Assembly (NCBI GenBank): GCA_035627675.1
Contig: DASPLH010000242.1
Span: 1-31,495, forward strand
From: DASPLH01 sp035627675
Lineage (GTDB): Bacteria; Acidobacteriota; Terriglobia; Terriglobales; Acidobacteriaceae
Reading direction: 5' to 3'
Length of the DNA: 31,495 nucleotides
Shown: positions 9,071-18,347 of the stretch, one piece after another
How the letters are laid out: every line of letters begins with the position of its first letter
How positions within the stretch are numbered: position 1 is the first letter of the stretch
Position numbers and translations under genes: made by a program
The notes under the pieces: generated by a model
Told to the model about the DNA's origin: nothing
The model's input: the letters and a program-made list of their open reading frames with translations, nothing else
Databases searched by the model: none

Positions 9071-9120
9071 GTTTGGGACGGGGCATAACCGCAGCCCGCG
9101 AAACTCGATTGTAAATGGTG

Positions 9121-11364
9121 TCAGTCCGCGGAGGCGCGATGGGCGTCTCCGGCTTCGCGCTCGGTCTCAGCAGCGAGCGGTAATTCCACGACGAACCGCG
9201 ATCCGACGGGCTTGTTCTCCTCCACGCGGATGGTGCCGTGGTGGTCCTCGATGATGCGGCTGACAATCGCCAGGCCCAGGCCCGTGCCGCGCTGCTTGGT
9301 GGAGAAGTACGGCATAAAGAGCTTCTCTTTGACCTCGGGCGTGACGCCGTGACCGCTGTCGGCCACTACCAGTTCCAGGCCGTCGCGGCTGGCGACCAGC
9401 GAGGTCGAGATCGTGATTTCGCGGAGCATGGAGTCCTGCACGGCCTCGGCTGCGTTGTCCACCAGATTGGCCACCACGCGCTTGATGCCTTCGGCATCGG
9501 CGAGGACCGGCGGCAGGTTCGGAGGCAGGTCCTTGCGGACAGTGACCCCGTCCAGGCGTCCTTCGAACAGCACGAGGGCAGACTCGACGATGGCGTTAAT
9601 ATCCGCAGGTTGCGGGTGCGACTGCGGGAAGCGCGCCAGCGTGGCGAACTCGTCCACCAGCGAGCGCACAGTCTCGGCCGCCCCGGCGATGGAATCCGCG
9701 CAAGTCTGGATGACCTCCAGCGCGGCCCGGTCCGGGCTGCCCTTGGCGAGATAACGGCGGATGCGTTCGGCGCTGAGCGTGATCGGAGTCAGGGGGTTCT
9801 TGATCTCGTGGGCGATGCGACGGGCGACCTCGCGCCACGCCGCCTGCTTCTGCGCCTTGATGACATCCGACAAGTCTTCGAAGACGACGACGTACCCGAG
9901 CCGCTCGGCGCGTGGGCGGAAGCCGCTATCCATCGAGGCCACGGTGACGCCCACGTTGAGGGCCGATCCGTCCGTGCCGATCGAGGTCTGCGCCGTGGTG
10001 ATGCCCATGCGGTCGGCCTTGCGGGTCATGCGCTCGAGGTCCTCGGCGACCTCCTGTTCGAAGAGGTCGCGGAGGCGCAGATCGGCCTGGCGCCCGGCAA
10101 CGACATCGATGGTCGGCTTTAGCATCCGGATCAGAGCGGCGTTGACGCGAGTCACGGCGCCGTTCGGATCGAGCGACAGCACGCCCGACGGGATACTCTC
10201 GAGGATGGTTTCCATGTAGCGGCGGCGCTGTTCCAGGGCTACGTTTGCGCCCGCGAGCTGCTTCTGGTTCTCCTCGATCTGACGTCGGTTCGACTCGAGT
10301 TCGCCGGCCATGCGGTTGAACGACTGCACCAACATGCCGAGTTCATCGGCGCCCTGCACGTCCACGCGGTAATTGAGGTTGCCGCCGGAAATCTCCTGCG
10401 TCGCCTGGGCGAGCGCGGTGACCGGACGGGTCACCAGCTTCGAGAGGAAGAGCGCGAACCACGTCGAGGCAAACAGAACCAGGGTCGTGATCAGCAGCAG
10501 GAATTGCATGTAGGTGCGGCGGATCAGCTTGTTCTGGCTGCGAAGCTCTATGTAGCGGCGGGCACGCTCGTCCAGCGCCTTGAGCGCCGCGCTGTACTCG
10601 GGCGGCAACGGCATGGCGACGAGCACGACTCCGCTGTGGCCGGCTTCGGCCGAGGCGAGAACGTAGTCGCGCCCCTTCAGCGAAAACGGCAGGGGCTTGC
10701 CGGGCCGAACGCTGCCGACCGGGATGATGCGACGGAGTTCGTGCCAGGGAACCGGCGCCTGGAAGCTGGCCTGCGGCTCGTCGTGGTAGAGGGCGATGGC
10801 GAAGCCGTCCTGGAGCGTCGCTTCGCGGCGGCGGAACTCGACGATGACGCGTCCGAAGCTCCCGGTGTCGTAGGCGCGGGCCGTGTCGGGCGAGGCGGCG
10901 ATCGCGTTGGCTTCCGACTGCGCATTCTGCCCTGCATAGCCGGCGAGAAGGGAAGTGACCGCTGCCGTCTGCTCTCGAACCTCTTCCACCGGACGCGAGA
11001 ACCACTTATCGATCGAGCGGTTCATCAGCCCGTAGCTGAAAACGAAGAGCGCGATCACCGGTCCGAACGACAGGACGAGCGCGCCCAGCACCATCTTGGT
11101 GCGGAAACGCGATCCGAGCACTCCGGCCTGGCGTTCGAGATAGAGCTTCGCGAGCGTGCGCAGCAGCACCAGCGTAAGCGCCAGCAGGGCGAGAAAGATC
11201 AGGGCGGACAAGGCCGCGAGCAGGAAGGTTTCGCCGAGCGTATCGGGACTCAGGAACTTCAGGTTGAACGCGGCTTGCGAAAAGATGATGAGGACAAGAA
11301 GGAGGACGCCGAGCCCCAGGAAGACCAACTTCGACCGAACGCGGGATGTGGTTCTCTCTGCCAC
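9121..11364 (-). CDS. ntrY: NtrY-like membrane sensor histidine kinase
   Basis: The 747-residue protein has three N-terminal membrane segments (about 11-31, 45-70, 90-112), a periplasmic-type region (about 113-283), a fourth segment (284-308), a HAMP domain (about 302-360), a PAS domain starting near 382 (METILESIPSGVLSLDPNGAV), a HisKA domain with phospho-acceptor His519 (ARRIAHEIKNPLTPI) and an ATPase domain with NLVDNAAEAVQ and the G-box region RGTGLGLAIV. This is the NtrY layout, and the HEIKNPLTP sequence is typical of the family. The start is GTG at 11364, preceded by a weak GGTGAG. The regulator gene starts 50 bases after the kinase stop codon, so it is very likely the cognate partner. 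A -10-like TACAAT (11405-11400) lies upstream without a clear -35. Confidence 0.92.
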   Translation of the reverse strand: MAERTTSRVRSKLVFLGLGVLLLVLIIFSQAAFNLKFLSPDTLGETFLLAALSALIFLALLALTLVLLRTLAKLYLERQAGVLGSRFRTKMVLGALVLSFGPVIALFVFSYGLMNRSIDKWFSRPVEEVREQTAAVTSLLAGYAGQNAQSEANAIAASPDTARAYDTGSFGRVIVEFRRREATLQDGFAIALYHDEPQASFQAPVPWHELRRIIPVGSVRPGKPLPFSLKGRDYVLASAEAGHSGVVLVAMPLPPEYSAALKALDERARRYIELRSQNKLIRRTYMQFLLLITTLVLFASTWFALFLSKLVTRPVTALAQATQEISGGNLNYRVDVQGADELGMLVQSFNRMAGELESNRRQIEENQKQLAGANVALEQRRRYMETILESIPSGVLSLDPNGAVTRVNAALIRMLKPTIDVVAGRQADLRLRDLFEQEVAEDLERMTRKADRMGITTAQTSIGTDGSALNVGVTVASMDSGFRPRAERLGYVVVFEDLSDVIKAQKQAAWREVARRIAHEIKNPLTPITLSAERIRRYLAKGSPDRAALEVIQTCADSIAGAAETVRSLVDEFATLARFPQSHPQPADINAIVESALVLFEGRLDGVTVRKDLPPNLPPVLADAEGIKRVVANLVDNAAEAVQDSMLREITISTSLVASRDGLELVVADSGHGVTPEVKEKLFMPYFSTKQRGTGLGLAIVSRIIEDHHGTIRVEENKPVGSRFVVELPLAAETEREAGDAHRASAD

Positions 11365-11448
11365 TCAGCTGCTCACCACCGGCTTCTCGCCGGGCCTATA
11401 TTGTATGCCCGTCCGGGCAGCCCCCAGGCGGGATTGGCGGCCGGCTGC

Positions 11449-12243
11449 TCACTTGGGCAGGAACGGGCTGAGCGGACATCCTTCGCACCTCGGCGCGGCC
11501 TTGAGGCAGTGCTGCTTGGCCACCTGGACGATGAGGCCGTGGAACTCGCTGTAGTCCTGAGCGAGCTGCGAGCGCGGGGCCTCGCTCATTGTCGAAGGTG
11601 TATGCACGGCGGGCGGAGCCGCAAACGCCGTGGCGGGCGGGGCGAGCTTGGCCCGCCTGGAGTCGGCGCCAGCCAGCGCTGTCTCAACCATCCGCCGTAT
11701 GTCGTCGTACTTCGCTTTGGAATCTGCGAGGCCGTGGCGTTCGAAGATGCGGCGGGTGTAGGCGTCCACGACAAAGACCTCGTGGTGTCCCGCGTAGAGC
11801 AGGATGGAGTCGGCGGTCTCCGGGCCTACGCCGTTCAACAGCAGGAGTTCGGTGCGAAGTTCGCCGGTGGGCCGGGCGAACATGCGCTCCAGAGAGCCGC
11901 CGTAGAGACGGTCGAGGTGCGAAACGAAGTTCTTCAGCCGGGCGGCCTTCTGGCGGAAGTAGCCGGCGGGACGGATGAGTTGTTCGACCTCGCAGAGTTC
12001 GAGGCGGCGAATGCCGTCTATGGAGAGCAGCCCTTGGTCGCGCAGGTTCGCCATCGCGCGCTCCACGTTCTTCCATGACGTGTTTTGGGTCAGGAATGCG
12101 CCGACGATGACCTCGAATGGCGATTCCGCGGGCCACCAGTGTTGAGGTCCCCAGGTAGTAAATAGCGTGTCGAAGTAGTTTCGAACTGCCGTTCCGGTGC
12201 GTTTTGTATGTAAGCTGCTCATCCGAAATGCGTTCGACACCAT
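11449..12243 (-). CDS. Endonuclease III-like HhH-GPD DNA glycosylase (COG2231/MagIII type)
   Basis: The 264-residue protein has the EndoIII superfamily fold markers: WWPAESPFEVIVGAFLTQNTSWKNVERA near the N-terminus, the helix-hairpin-helix LNGVGPETADSILLYAG (about residues 137-153) and the catalytic Asp in VFVVDAYTRRI. The position of the EndoIII catalytic Lys holds Glu, as in the MagIII/HP0602 subfamily, so a monofunctional base-excision glycosylase without lyase activity is likely. The C-terminus has C-x6-C-x2-C but a Leu in place of the fourth Fe-S cysteine. An Ala/Pro-rich insertion (about 193-220) separates the core from the last helix. The ATG at 12243 is supported by GGGAG 7 bases upstream. 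It is divergent from pilB and upstream of ntrY on the same strand. Confidence 0.85.
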   Translation of the reverse strand: MVSNAFRMSSLHTKRTGTAVRNYFDTLFTTWGPQHWWPAESPFEVIVGAFLTQNTSWKNVERAMANLRDQGLLSIDGIRRLELCEVEQLIRPAGYFRQKAARLKNFVSHLDRLYGGSLERMFARPTGELRTELLLLNGVGPETADSILLYAGHHEVFVVDAYTRRIFERHGLADSKAKYDDIRRMVETALAGADSRRAKLAPPATAFAAPPAVHTPSTMSEAPRSQLAQDYSEFHGLIVQVAKQHCLKAAPRCEGCPLSPFLPK

Positions 12244-12312
12244 GCTATCGCTCCCACTCCTGCCTTACTAATTACCAAGCACCTTAGTTACCTCGCCAGT
12301 AATCGTTCCCGA

Positions 12313-12341
12313 TTGACATTATTTGTCATGCCGCATACGCT
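12313..12341 (+). promoter_or_regulatory. Candidate pilB promoter with palindrome over the -35 box
   Basis: A consensus TTGACA (12313-12318) is followed after 17 bases by TACGCT (12336-12341, 3/6 of the -10 consensus). The -35 box is part of the inverted repeat TGACA-TTATT-TGTCA (12314-12328), which could be an operator. The predicted leader to pilB is about 105 bases. Confidence 0.4.
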
Positions 12342-12381
12342 GGCCCCACGTTTGTGAGTAGCTGATCTTCTTCCCCCGACA

Positions 12382-12420
12382 GCGCCACCCGTAGTCTCGC
12401 TTTGCGAGGCTAACGTGCGC
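12382..12420 (+). promoter_or_regulatory. Structured element in the pilB leader, unidentified
   Basis: A 7-bp stem with one G-U pair, GTCTCGC-TTT-GCGAGGC (12394-12410), sits inside an outer stem GCGC(C)AC with GTGCGC (12382-12388 and 12415-12420), separated by an internal loop. It lies 32 bases before the pilB start codon. No known riboswitch consensus was recognised, and the sequence could equally act as DNA. Confidence 0.3.
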
Positions 12421-12451
12421 TTCGGGGTATCTGCAAGGGAGCGTCGCGCCT

Positions 12452-14164
12452 ATGTCTTCGAGGTTTGGTGATCTTCTGGTCAAGGAGAAGATCATCACCG
12501 CCGAGCAACTGGAGCAAGCGTTGAAACTCCAGCGCGACAGCGGTGGTCGACTTGGCTCTGTCCTGGTAAAGCTCGGATTCGTCACGGACGAAGACGTAAC
12601 GAACTTCCTTTCGAAGCAGTATGGCGTCCCGGCGATCAACCTGACGTACTTCGAAATCGACCCGCATGTGGTCAAACTCGTCCCATACGAGACGGCGAAG
12701 CGTTACCAGATTCTGCCGCTGAGCCGCGTGGGTGCCTCACTCACGATTGCCATGGTCGATCCGACCAACGTCTACGCCATGGACGATATCAAGTTCATGA
12801 CCGGCTTCAACATCGAGCCGGTGGTGGCCTCGGAAGCGGCCATCATGGACGGGATCGAGAAGGCCTACAACTCGGCTCCTGAAGAGGACCTCGAGACCGT
12901 GATGGCGTCCATCGGCGAAGCCGACGCCGATATCGAGGTGCAGGAAGAAGAAGCCGACCTCGCGCTGACCGAGTTGGAGAAAGCCGCCGACGAAGCTCCG
13001 ATCGTCAAGCTGGTGAACATCATCCTGACCGAGGCCGTGAAGCGGCGCGCCAGCGACATCCACATCGAGCCCTACGAAAAGGAGTACCGCGTCCGGCTGC
13101 GCATCGACGGCGTGTTGCAGACGATGATGTCGCCTCCGATGAAGTTGAAGGACGCGATCACGTCGCGCATCAAGATCATGTCGAAGCTCGACATCAGCGA
13201 GAAGCGCCTGCCGCAGGACGGCCGCATCATGCTGAAGATGCAGATCGAGGGCAAGAAAAAGCAGCTCGACTACCGCGTGAGTACGCTGCCGACCTTGTGG
13301 GGCGAAAAGATCGTTCTCCGGCTGCTCGACAAGGAAAACCTGCGCCTCGACATGACGCAACTGGGCTTCGAGCCGGAGTCCCTCGAGAAGTTCCAGAAGG
13401 CCATCCTCAAGCCTTACGGCATGGTCCTGGTGACGGGGCCGACCGGTTCCGGCAAGACGAACACGCTGTACTCGGCGATATCGCTCCTGAACAAGCCCGA
13501 TACCAACATCATGACCGCCGAGGATCCGGTCGAGTTCCAGTTGGGCGGCGTGAACCAGGTGCAGATGAAAGAGCAGATCGGCCTGAACTTCGCGGCCGCG
13601 CTGCGCTCGTTCCTGCGGCAGGATCCGAACATCATCCTGGTCGGTGAAATCCGAGATTTCGAAACGGCCGAGATCGCCATCAAGGCCGCGCTTACCGGAC
13701 ACCTTGTGCTTTCCACGCTGCACACCAACGGTGCGCCGGAGACAATCAGCCGGCTGATGAACATGGGCATCGAGCCGTTCCTGGTGGCGACCTCCGTGCA
13801 CCTCATCGTGGCGCAGCGCCTCGTGCGGCGAATCTGCAAGGACTGCCGCGAAGAGATCGACCTGCCGGTCCAGGCGCTGGTCGAGGCCGGCTTCACTCCG
13901 TCGGAGGCCAAGACCGTCAAGGTTTCCAAGGGCAAAGGCTGCGAGAAGTGCAACGGCTCGGGTTACAAGGGCCGCGCCGGTCTCTATGAAGTGATGGAGG
14001 TCGATGACGAGTTGAGGGAGTTGATCCTTGTTGGCGCCTCCGCCGTGGAACTGAAGAAGAAGGCCGTCGAACGCGGAATGATCACCCTGCGGCGAAGCGG
14101 ATTGATCAAGGTCATCCAGGGTGTGACGACGTTGGAAGAGGTCGCACGCGAAACGATTCACTAA
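12452..14164 (+). CDS. pilB: Type IV pilus assembly ATPase PilB (GspE/PulE family)
   Basis: The 570-residue protein has an N-terminal MshEN/T2SSE-N domain (about 1-150, FGDLLVKEKIITAEQLEQAL), an acidic linker (about 150-185), the N2 domain with RASDIHIEPYEKEYRVRLRIDG, and a C-terminal ATPase with Walker A GPTGSGKT at 329-336, Asp boxes (TAEDPVEFQL, ILVGEIRDFETA), a His box (STLHTNGAPETISRL) and a zinc-binding tetracysteine C462/C465 and C497/C500. It is the cytoplasmic hexameric motor driving pilus extension. MshEN domains in some homologues bind c-di-GMP, so this one may be under that control; this is an inference. A good AAGGGAG Shine-Dalgarno lies 10 bases before the ATG. It opens the pilB-pilT-pilC cluster. 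Confidence 0.95.
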   Translation: MSSRFGDLLVKEKIITAEQLEQALKLQRDSGGRLGSVLVKLGFVTDEDVTNFLSKQYGVPAINLTYFEIDPHVVKLVPYETAKRYQILPLSRVGASLTIAMVDPTNVYAMDDIKFMTGFNIEPVVASEAAIMDGIEKAYNSAPEEDLETVMASIGEADADIEVQEEEADLALTELEKAADEAPIVKLVNIILTEAVKRRASDIHIEPYEKEYRVRLRIDGVLQTMMSPPMKLKDAITSRIKIMSKLDISEKRLPQDGRIMLKMQIEGKKKQLDYRVSTLPTLWGEKIVLRLLDKENLRLDMTQLGFEPESLEKFQKAILKPYGMVLVTGPTGSGKTNTLYSAISLLNKPDTNIMTAEDPVEFQLGGVNQVQMKEQIGLNFAAALRSFLRQDPNIILVGEIRDFETAEIAIKAALTGHLVLSTLHTNGAPETISRLMNMGIEPFLVATSVHLIVAQRLVRRICKDCREEIDLPVQALVEAGFTPSEAKTVKVSKGKGCEKCNGSGYKGRAGLYEVMEVDDELRELILVGASAVELKKKAVERGMITLRRSGLIKVIQGVTTLEEVARETIH

Positions 14165-14170
14165 GAAAGA

Positions 14171-14248
14171 AGCTACTGAGCTGCTAAGTCGCTGAGCTAC
14201 TAAGCTGAAGCGACTCGGGGAAGGAGCTTCCTCAGTACCTCAGTAGCT
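14171..14248. repeat. CTRAGNNN 8-bp repeats arranged as an inverted repeat
   Basis: Four 8-base units, CTGAGCTG, CTAAGTCG, CTGAGCTA and CTAAGCTG (14176-14207), are followed by units on the opposite strand (14226-14248). The outermost 10 bases, AGCTACTGAG (14171-14180) and CTCAGTAGCT (14239-14248), are perfect inverse complements, so the spacer can fold into a long imperfect hairpin. It fills the 96-base pilB-pilT gap and matches the unit found after era at 5704-5746. Confidence 0.75.
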
Positions 14249-14260
14249 CTCGAAGGATTT

Positions 14261-15355
<1,095 letters not shown>

Positions 15356-15374
15356 TCGGTGAAGGAGACATGCG

Positions 15375-16583
15375 ATGCCGGTTTACACATTCACGGGGAC
15401 CAATGCCGCAGGAGAGAAGGTTTCAGGGGATCGCGCTGCCGAGAACAAGCAGGTCCTGAAAGCGAATCTTGCTCGCGAGCGCGTCAGCGTCTCCTCCATC
15501 AAGGAGAAAGGCAAGGAGTTCGCGCTGCCGACGTTCGGTTCCGGCAAAGTCGCGACGAAAGATATTGCCATCTTCTTCCGCCAGTTCTCGGTCATGATCG
15601 ACGCCGGCCTGCCGCTGGTGCAGTGTCTCGAGATTCTGGCCGCTAACCAGGAGAACCCGGCATTCCAGAAGTGCCTCAACGGCGTGCGCACCTCGGTCGA
15701 GAGCGGTTCAACGCTGGCGAATGCCATGAAGTCGTACCCGAAGATCTTCGACGATTTGACGACGAACATGATTGAAGCCGGCGAGACCGGCGGCATCCTC
15801 GACACCATTCTTCAGCGCATCTCGTCCTACATCGAAAAAGCGGTGAAGATGAGGGCCGCCGTGAAGTCCGCCCTCATCTACCCGGTGTCGGTGGTCTCGA
15901 TCGCCGTGCTGGTTGTGGGCGCGCTGTTGAAGTTCGTGGTGCCGATCTTCGCCAACCTGTTCGTCGGGCTCGGCGTTGCCCTGCCCACGCCCACTCGCTT
16001 CGTGATCAGCATGTCGAACTTTATCGGGGCCTTCTGGTGGCTGATCCTCGGCGGCGCGGCGGCACTCGTGTTCGGCGTCAAGCAGATCAGGAAGAGTCCG
16101 GAAGGCAAGTACGCGTTCGACAAACTGATGCTCGCCACCCCGGTGTTCGGCATGGTGTTGCGCAAGATTGCCGTCGCGCGCTTCACGCGAACGCTGGGCA
16201 CGCTGATCACCTCCGGCGTCCCGATCCTTGAAGGACTGTCGATCACGGCGCGAACCTCGGGCAATGCGGTGATCGAGAGAGCGCTGATGCAGGTGCGCAA
16301 GGCGATCGAAGAGGGCCGCACGATCGTCGATCCGCTGAAGGAGTCCGGCGTGTTCCCGAACATGGTCACGCAGATGATCGGCGTCGGCGAAGCGACTGGC
16401 GCCATGGACAACATGTTGCAGAAGATCGCCGACTTCTACGAAGACGAAGTAGATGCGGCGACCAAGGACATGCTGACGCTGTTGGAACCGGTGATTATCG
16501 GCTTCCTCGGCATAGCGGTCGGCGGCATCGTGATTTCGCTGTACATGCCGCTGTTCTCGATGATCAGCAAGCTTGCCGGCTAG
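15375..16583 (+). CDS. pilC: Type IV pilus inner-membrane platform protein PilC (GspF family)
   Basis: The 402-residue protein has the two GspF domains, each with the family signature (FFRQFSVMIDAGLPLVQCLEIL and FTRTLGTLITSGVPILEGLSI), and three membrane segments near 167-195, 213-235 and 372-398. Glycine-rich IEAGETGGILDTIL and GVGEATGAMDNMLQKIA motifs close the domains. It anchors PilB and PilT to the inner membrane and transmits their work to the pilus. The start ATG at 15375 has a strong GAAGGAG 7 bases upstream. A GC-rich hairpin follows the stop codon. Confidence 0.95.
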   Translation: MPVYTFTGTNAAGEKVSGDRAAENKQVLKANLARERVSVSSIKEKGKEFALPTFGSGKVATKDIAIFFRQFSVMIDAGLPLVQCLEILAANQENPAFQKCLNGVRTSVESGSTLANAMKSYPKIFDDLTTNMIEAGETGGILDTILQRISSYIEKAVKMRAAVKSALIYPVSVVSIAVLVVGALLKFVVPIFANLFVGLGVALPTPTRFVISMSNFIGAFWWLILGGAAALVFGVKQIRKSPEGKYAFDKLMLATPVFGMVLRKIAVARFTRTLGTLITSGVPILEGLSITARTSGNAVIERALMQVRKAIEEGRTIVDPLKESGVFPNMVTQMIGVGEATGAMDNMLQKIADFYEDEVDAATKDMLTLLEPVIIGFLGIAVGGIVISLYMPLFSMISKLAG

Positions 16584-16593
16584 TTCGATTTTC

Positions 16594-16618
16594 GGCGCAG
16601 CCCTCGGCGGGCTGCGCC
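16594..16618 (+). other. Strong hairpin after pilC (no T tract)
   Basis: GGCGCAGCCC and GGGCTGCGCC form a perfect 10-bp stem around the loop TCGGC. It begins 11 bases after the pilC stop. No run of T follows, so it may protect or process the mRNA and weaken read-through into pilS instead of ending transcription cleanly. Confidence 0.55.
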
Positions 16619-16651
16619 ACGTTCTCCCAGGGCCCAGTGACGTGGCACCCC

Positions 16652-16669
16652 CGGACGCCGCGGCGTCCG
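16652..16669. other. 18-bp perfect palindrome upstream of pilS
   Basis: CGGACGCCGCGGCGTCCG is a perfect palindrome without spacer, 26 bases before the pilS start codon. It could be an operator for a dimeric regulator or an mRNA hairpin that limits pilS translation. Chance GC-rich symmetry cannot be excluded. Confidence 0.45.
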
Positions 16670-16694
16670 CAGGCGGCAGCCCGCGGAAAGAAAA

Positions 16695-18341
16695 GTGACG
16701 AACCGATTCAACGAGCGCACCTGGCTGGAATGGCTGGTCAAGGTCCGCGTTCTGATTATCACGTTCCTGCTGGCGATCGAGGTGGCCATCACCACCTTGA
16801 CGCCGACGAACGTGGACCAGAATCTGTTTGTCGGGATCATCTTCGTCTGGTACGCGGCGGCCGCCGCCCACATTGTCAGCCTGCGCTTCTGGCAGGGTAC
16901 CCAGCGGCAATCGGAAGTTCAGGTGATTGCCGACCTTGTAATGGCGACCGCCGTCATCTACGCCACCGGCGGCATCGACACGTCGTTCAACTTCCTCTAC
17001 CCGCTGATCATCATCATCGCCAGCGTGCTGCTCTCGCGAGGGTGGGCGTACTACACGGCTGCCGTGTCCTTCGTTTTGCTCGGCGGAGTGCTGGAGCTCT
17101 CGTACTTCGGGCTGATCCACTCGTACTCGGTCACGCATCCGGACCTGAAGAGCCTGCAAGCCGTCATCTTCATCAATGGCTTCGCCTACGCGACCATCGC
17201 ATATCTCGCGACGAGGCTGAGCAACCGCCTGCGGCAGGTGGATGTCGAGCTGGCGGACAAGACGTTCGCGCTCGAAGACCTCAAGGCGCTGCACGAGAAC
17301 ATCGTGAATTCGATCTCGGGAGGATTGATAACGACCGACCTGCAAGGCAGGGTGAAGGTCATCAACTTCTCGGGCCAGATACTGCTTGGAGTCAAGGAGT
17401 GCGCCGGCCGGCACGTGCAGGAACTGTTCAGCGATCCTCTGCCGGACCCGAAGTCTCCTTCGGGCACGAAAGAGGTCCGGGTGCGCACGGGCAGCGGCGC
17501 CGAAAAGCTGTTCCGCATCACGCTGACTCCTTTGCTCGTGCCCGAGCGTGGCGAGATCGGATACGTGTACGTTTTTGACGACCTGACGGAGATACGGCGC
17601 CTGGAGCGCGAGATCCGGATGCGCGACCGGCTGGCTGCGATCGGACGCCTGGCGGCGGGCATCGCACACGAGATCCGAAATCCGCTCTCGTCGATTGCCG
17701 GCTCGGTGAAGTTCCTGGCCAACATCTCCGCCCTGACAGACGATCAGCGCGCGCTCGTCGGCATCGTGAATCGCGAGTCCGAGCGCCTGAATGCCATCAT
17801 CACCGACTTCCTGACGTACTCGCGCGAGAAGAAGCTTTCGATGGAACCCGTGGATCTTCGCATGCTGCTGGAGGACACGCTGACGCTGCTAAGCAACCGC
17901 TCGTGCGGGATCACCGTGGAGAGGCGCTTCGGAGCGAAGGAGGCCTTCGCGCTCGGCGACGGAGACAGGCTGAAACAGGTCTTCTGGAACCTTTGCGAGA
18001 ACGCGGTACGCGCAATGGAACCGGCCCAGGGGGGCGAGCCAAAAGGCAAGCTATCGGTCGCGCTGGAGAGCGACGGCGACCTTTGGACGATCCGCTTCCG
18101 CGACACCGGCGCCGGCATGACACAGCAGCAGATCGAAAAGATATTCGAGCCGTTCCAGACGGCCTTCGAGGGAGGCACCGGGCTGGGACTGGCAATCGTG
18201 TACCAGATCGTTCACGCGCACGGAGCGCACATTTCGGTGAGTTCGACGCCCGGCACGGGGACGGAGTTCGCGGTGTCGTTCCGCAAGACAGCGCGACCAA
18301 AGCCGCTGGCGGCCGAGGCCTCCGCCCAGCTCCGGAGTTAG
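16695..18341 (+). CDS. pilS: PilS-like sensor histidine kinase
   Basis: The 548-residue protein has six predicted membrane segments (about 17-38, 43-63, 76-92, 98-114, 119-141, 155-173), a PAS domain (about 188-300), a HisKA domain with phospho-acceptor His325 (AAGIAHEIRNPLSSIAGSVKFL) and an ATPase domain with NLCENAVRAM and GGTGLGLAIVYQIV. The six-segment PAS-kinase layout and the adjoining pilBTC and pilR genes indicate PilS, which senses pilin in the membrane and controls pilR. The start is GTG at 16695, after a purine-rich GGAAAGAAAA. The stop is 6 bases before pilR, so the pair is co-translated. Confidence 0.92.
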   Translation: MTNRFNERTWLEWLVKVRVLIITFLLAIEVAITTLTPTNVDQNLFVGIIFVWYAAAAAHIVSLRFWQGTQRQSEVQVIADLVMATAVIYATGGIDTSFNFLYPLIIIIASVLLSRGWAYYTAAVSFVLLGGVLELSYFGLIHSYSVTHPDLKSLQAVIFINGFAYATIAYLATRLSNRLRQVDVELADKTFALEDLKALHENIVNSISGGLITTDLQGRVKVINFSGQILLGVKECAGRHVQELFSDPLPDPKSPSGTKEVRVRTGSGAEKLFRITLTPLLVPERGEIGYVYVFDDLTEIRRLEREIRMRDRLAAIGRLAAGIAHEIRNPLSSIAGSVKFLANISALTDDQRALVGIVNRESERLNAIITDFLTYSREKKLSMEPVDLRMLLEDTLTLLSNRSCGITVERRFGAKEAFALGDGDRLKQVFWNLCENAVRAMEPAQGGEPKGKLSVALESDGDLWTIRFRDTGAGMTQQQIEKIFEPFQTAFEGGTGLGLAIVYQIVHAHGAHISVSSTPGTGTEFAVSFRKTARPKPLAAEASAQLRS

Positions 18342-18347
18342 GACAGC

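Noticed and set aside
12340..12358. Sigma-54 promoter (TGGC-type -24 box) before pilB
   Set aside because: The -12 dinucleotide is GT and not GC at the required spacing, so the match is poor.
12360..12430. Class I c-di-GMP riboswitch upstream of pilB, or on the minus strand before the glycosylase
   Set aside because: The minus strand has a CGCAAAGC segment that recalls the motif, but the matching 5' half and the tetraloop/receptor were not found.
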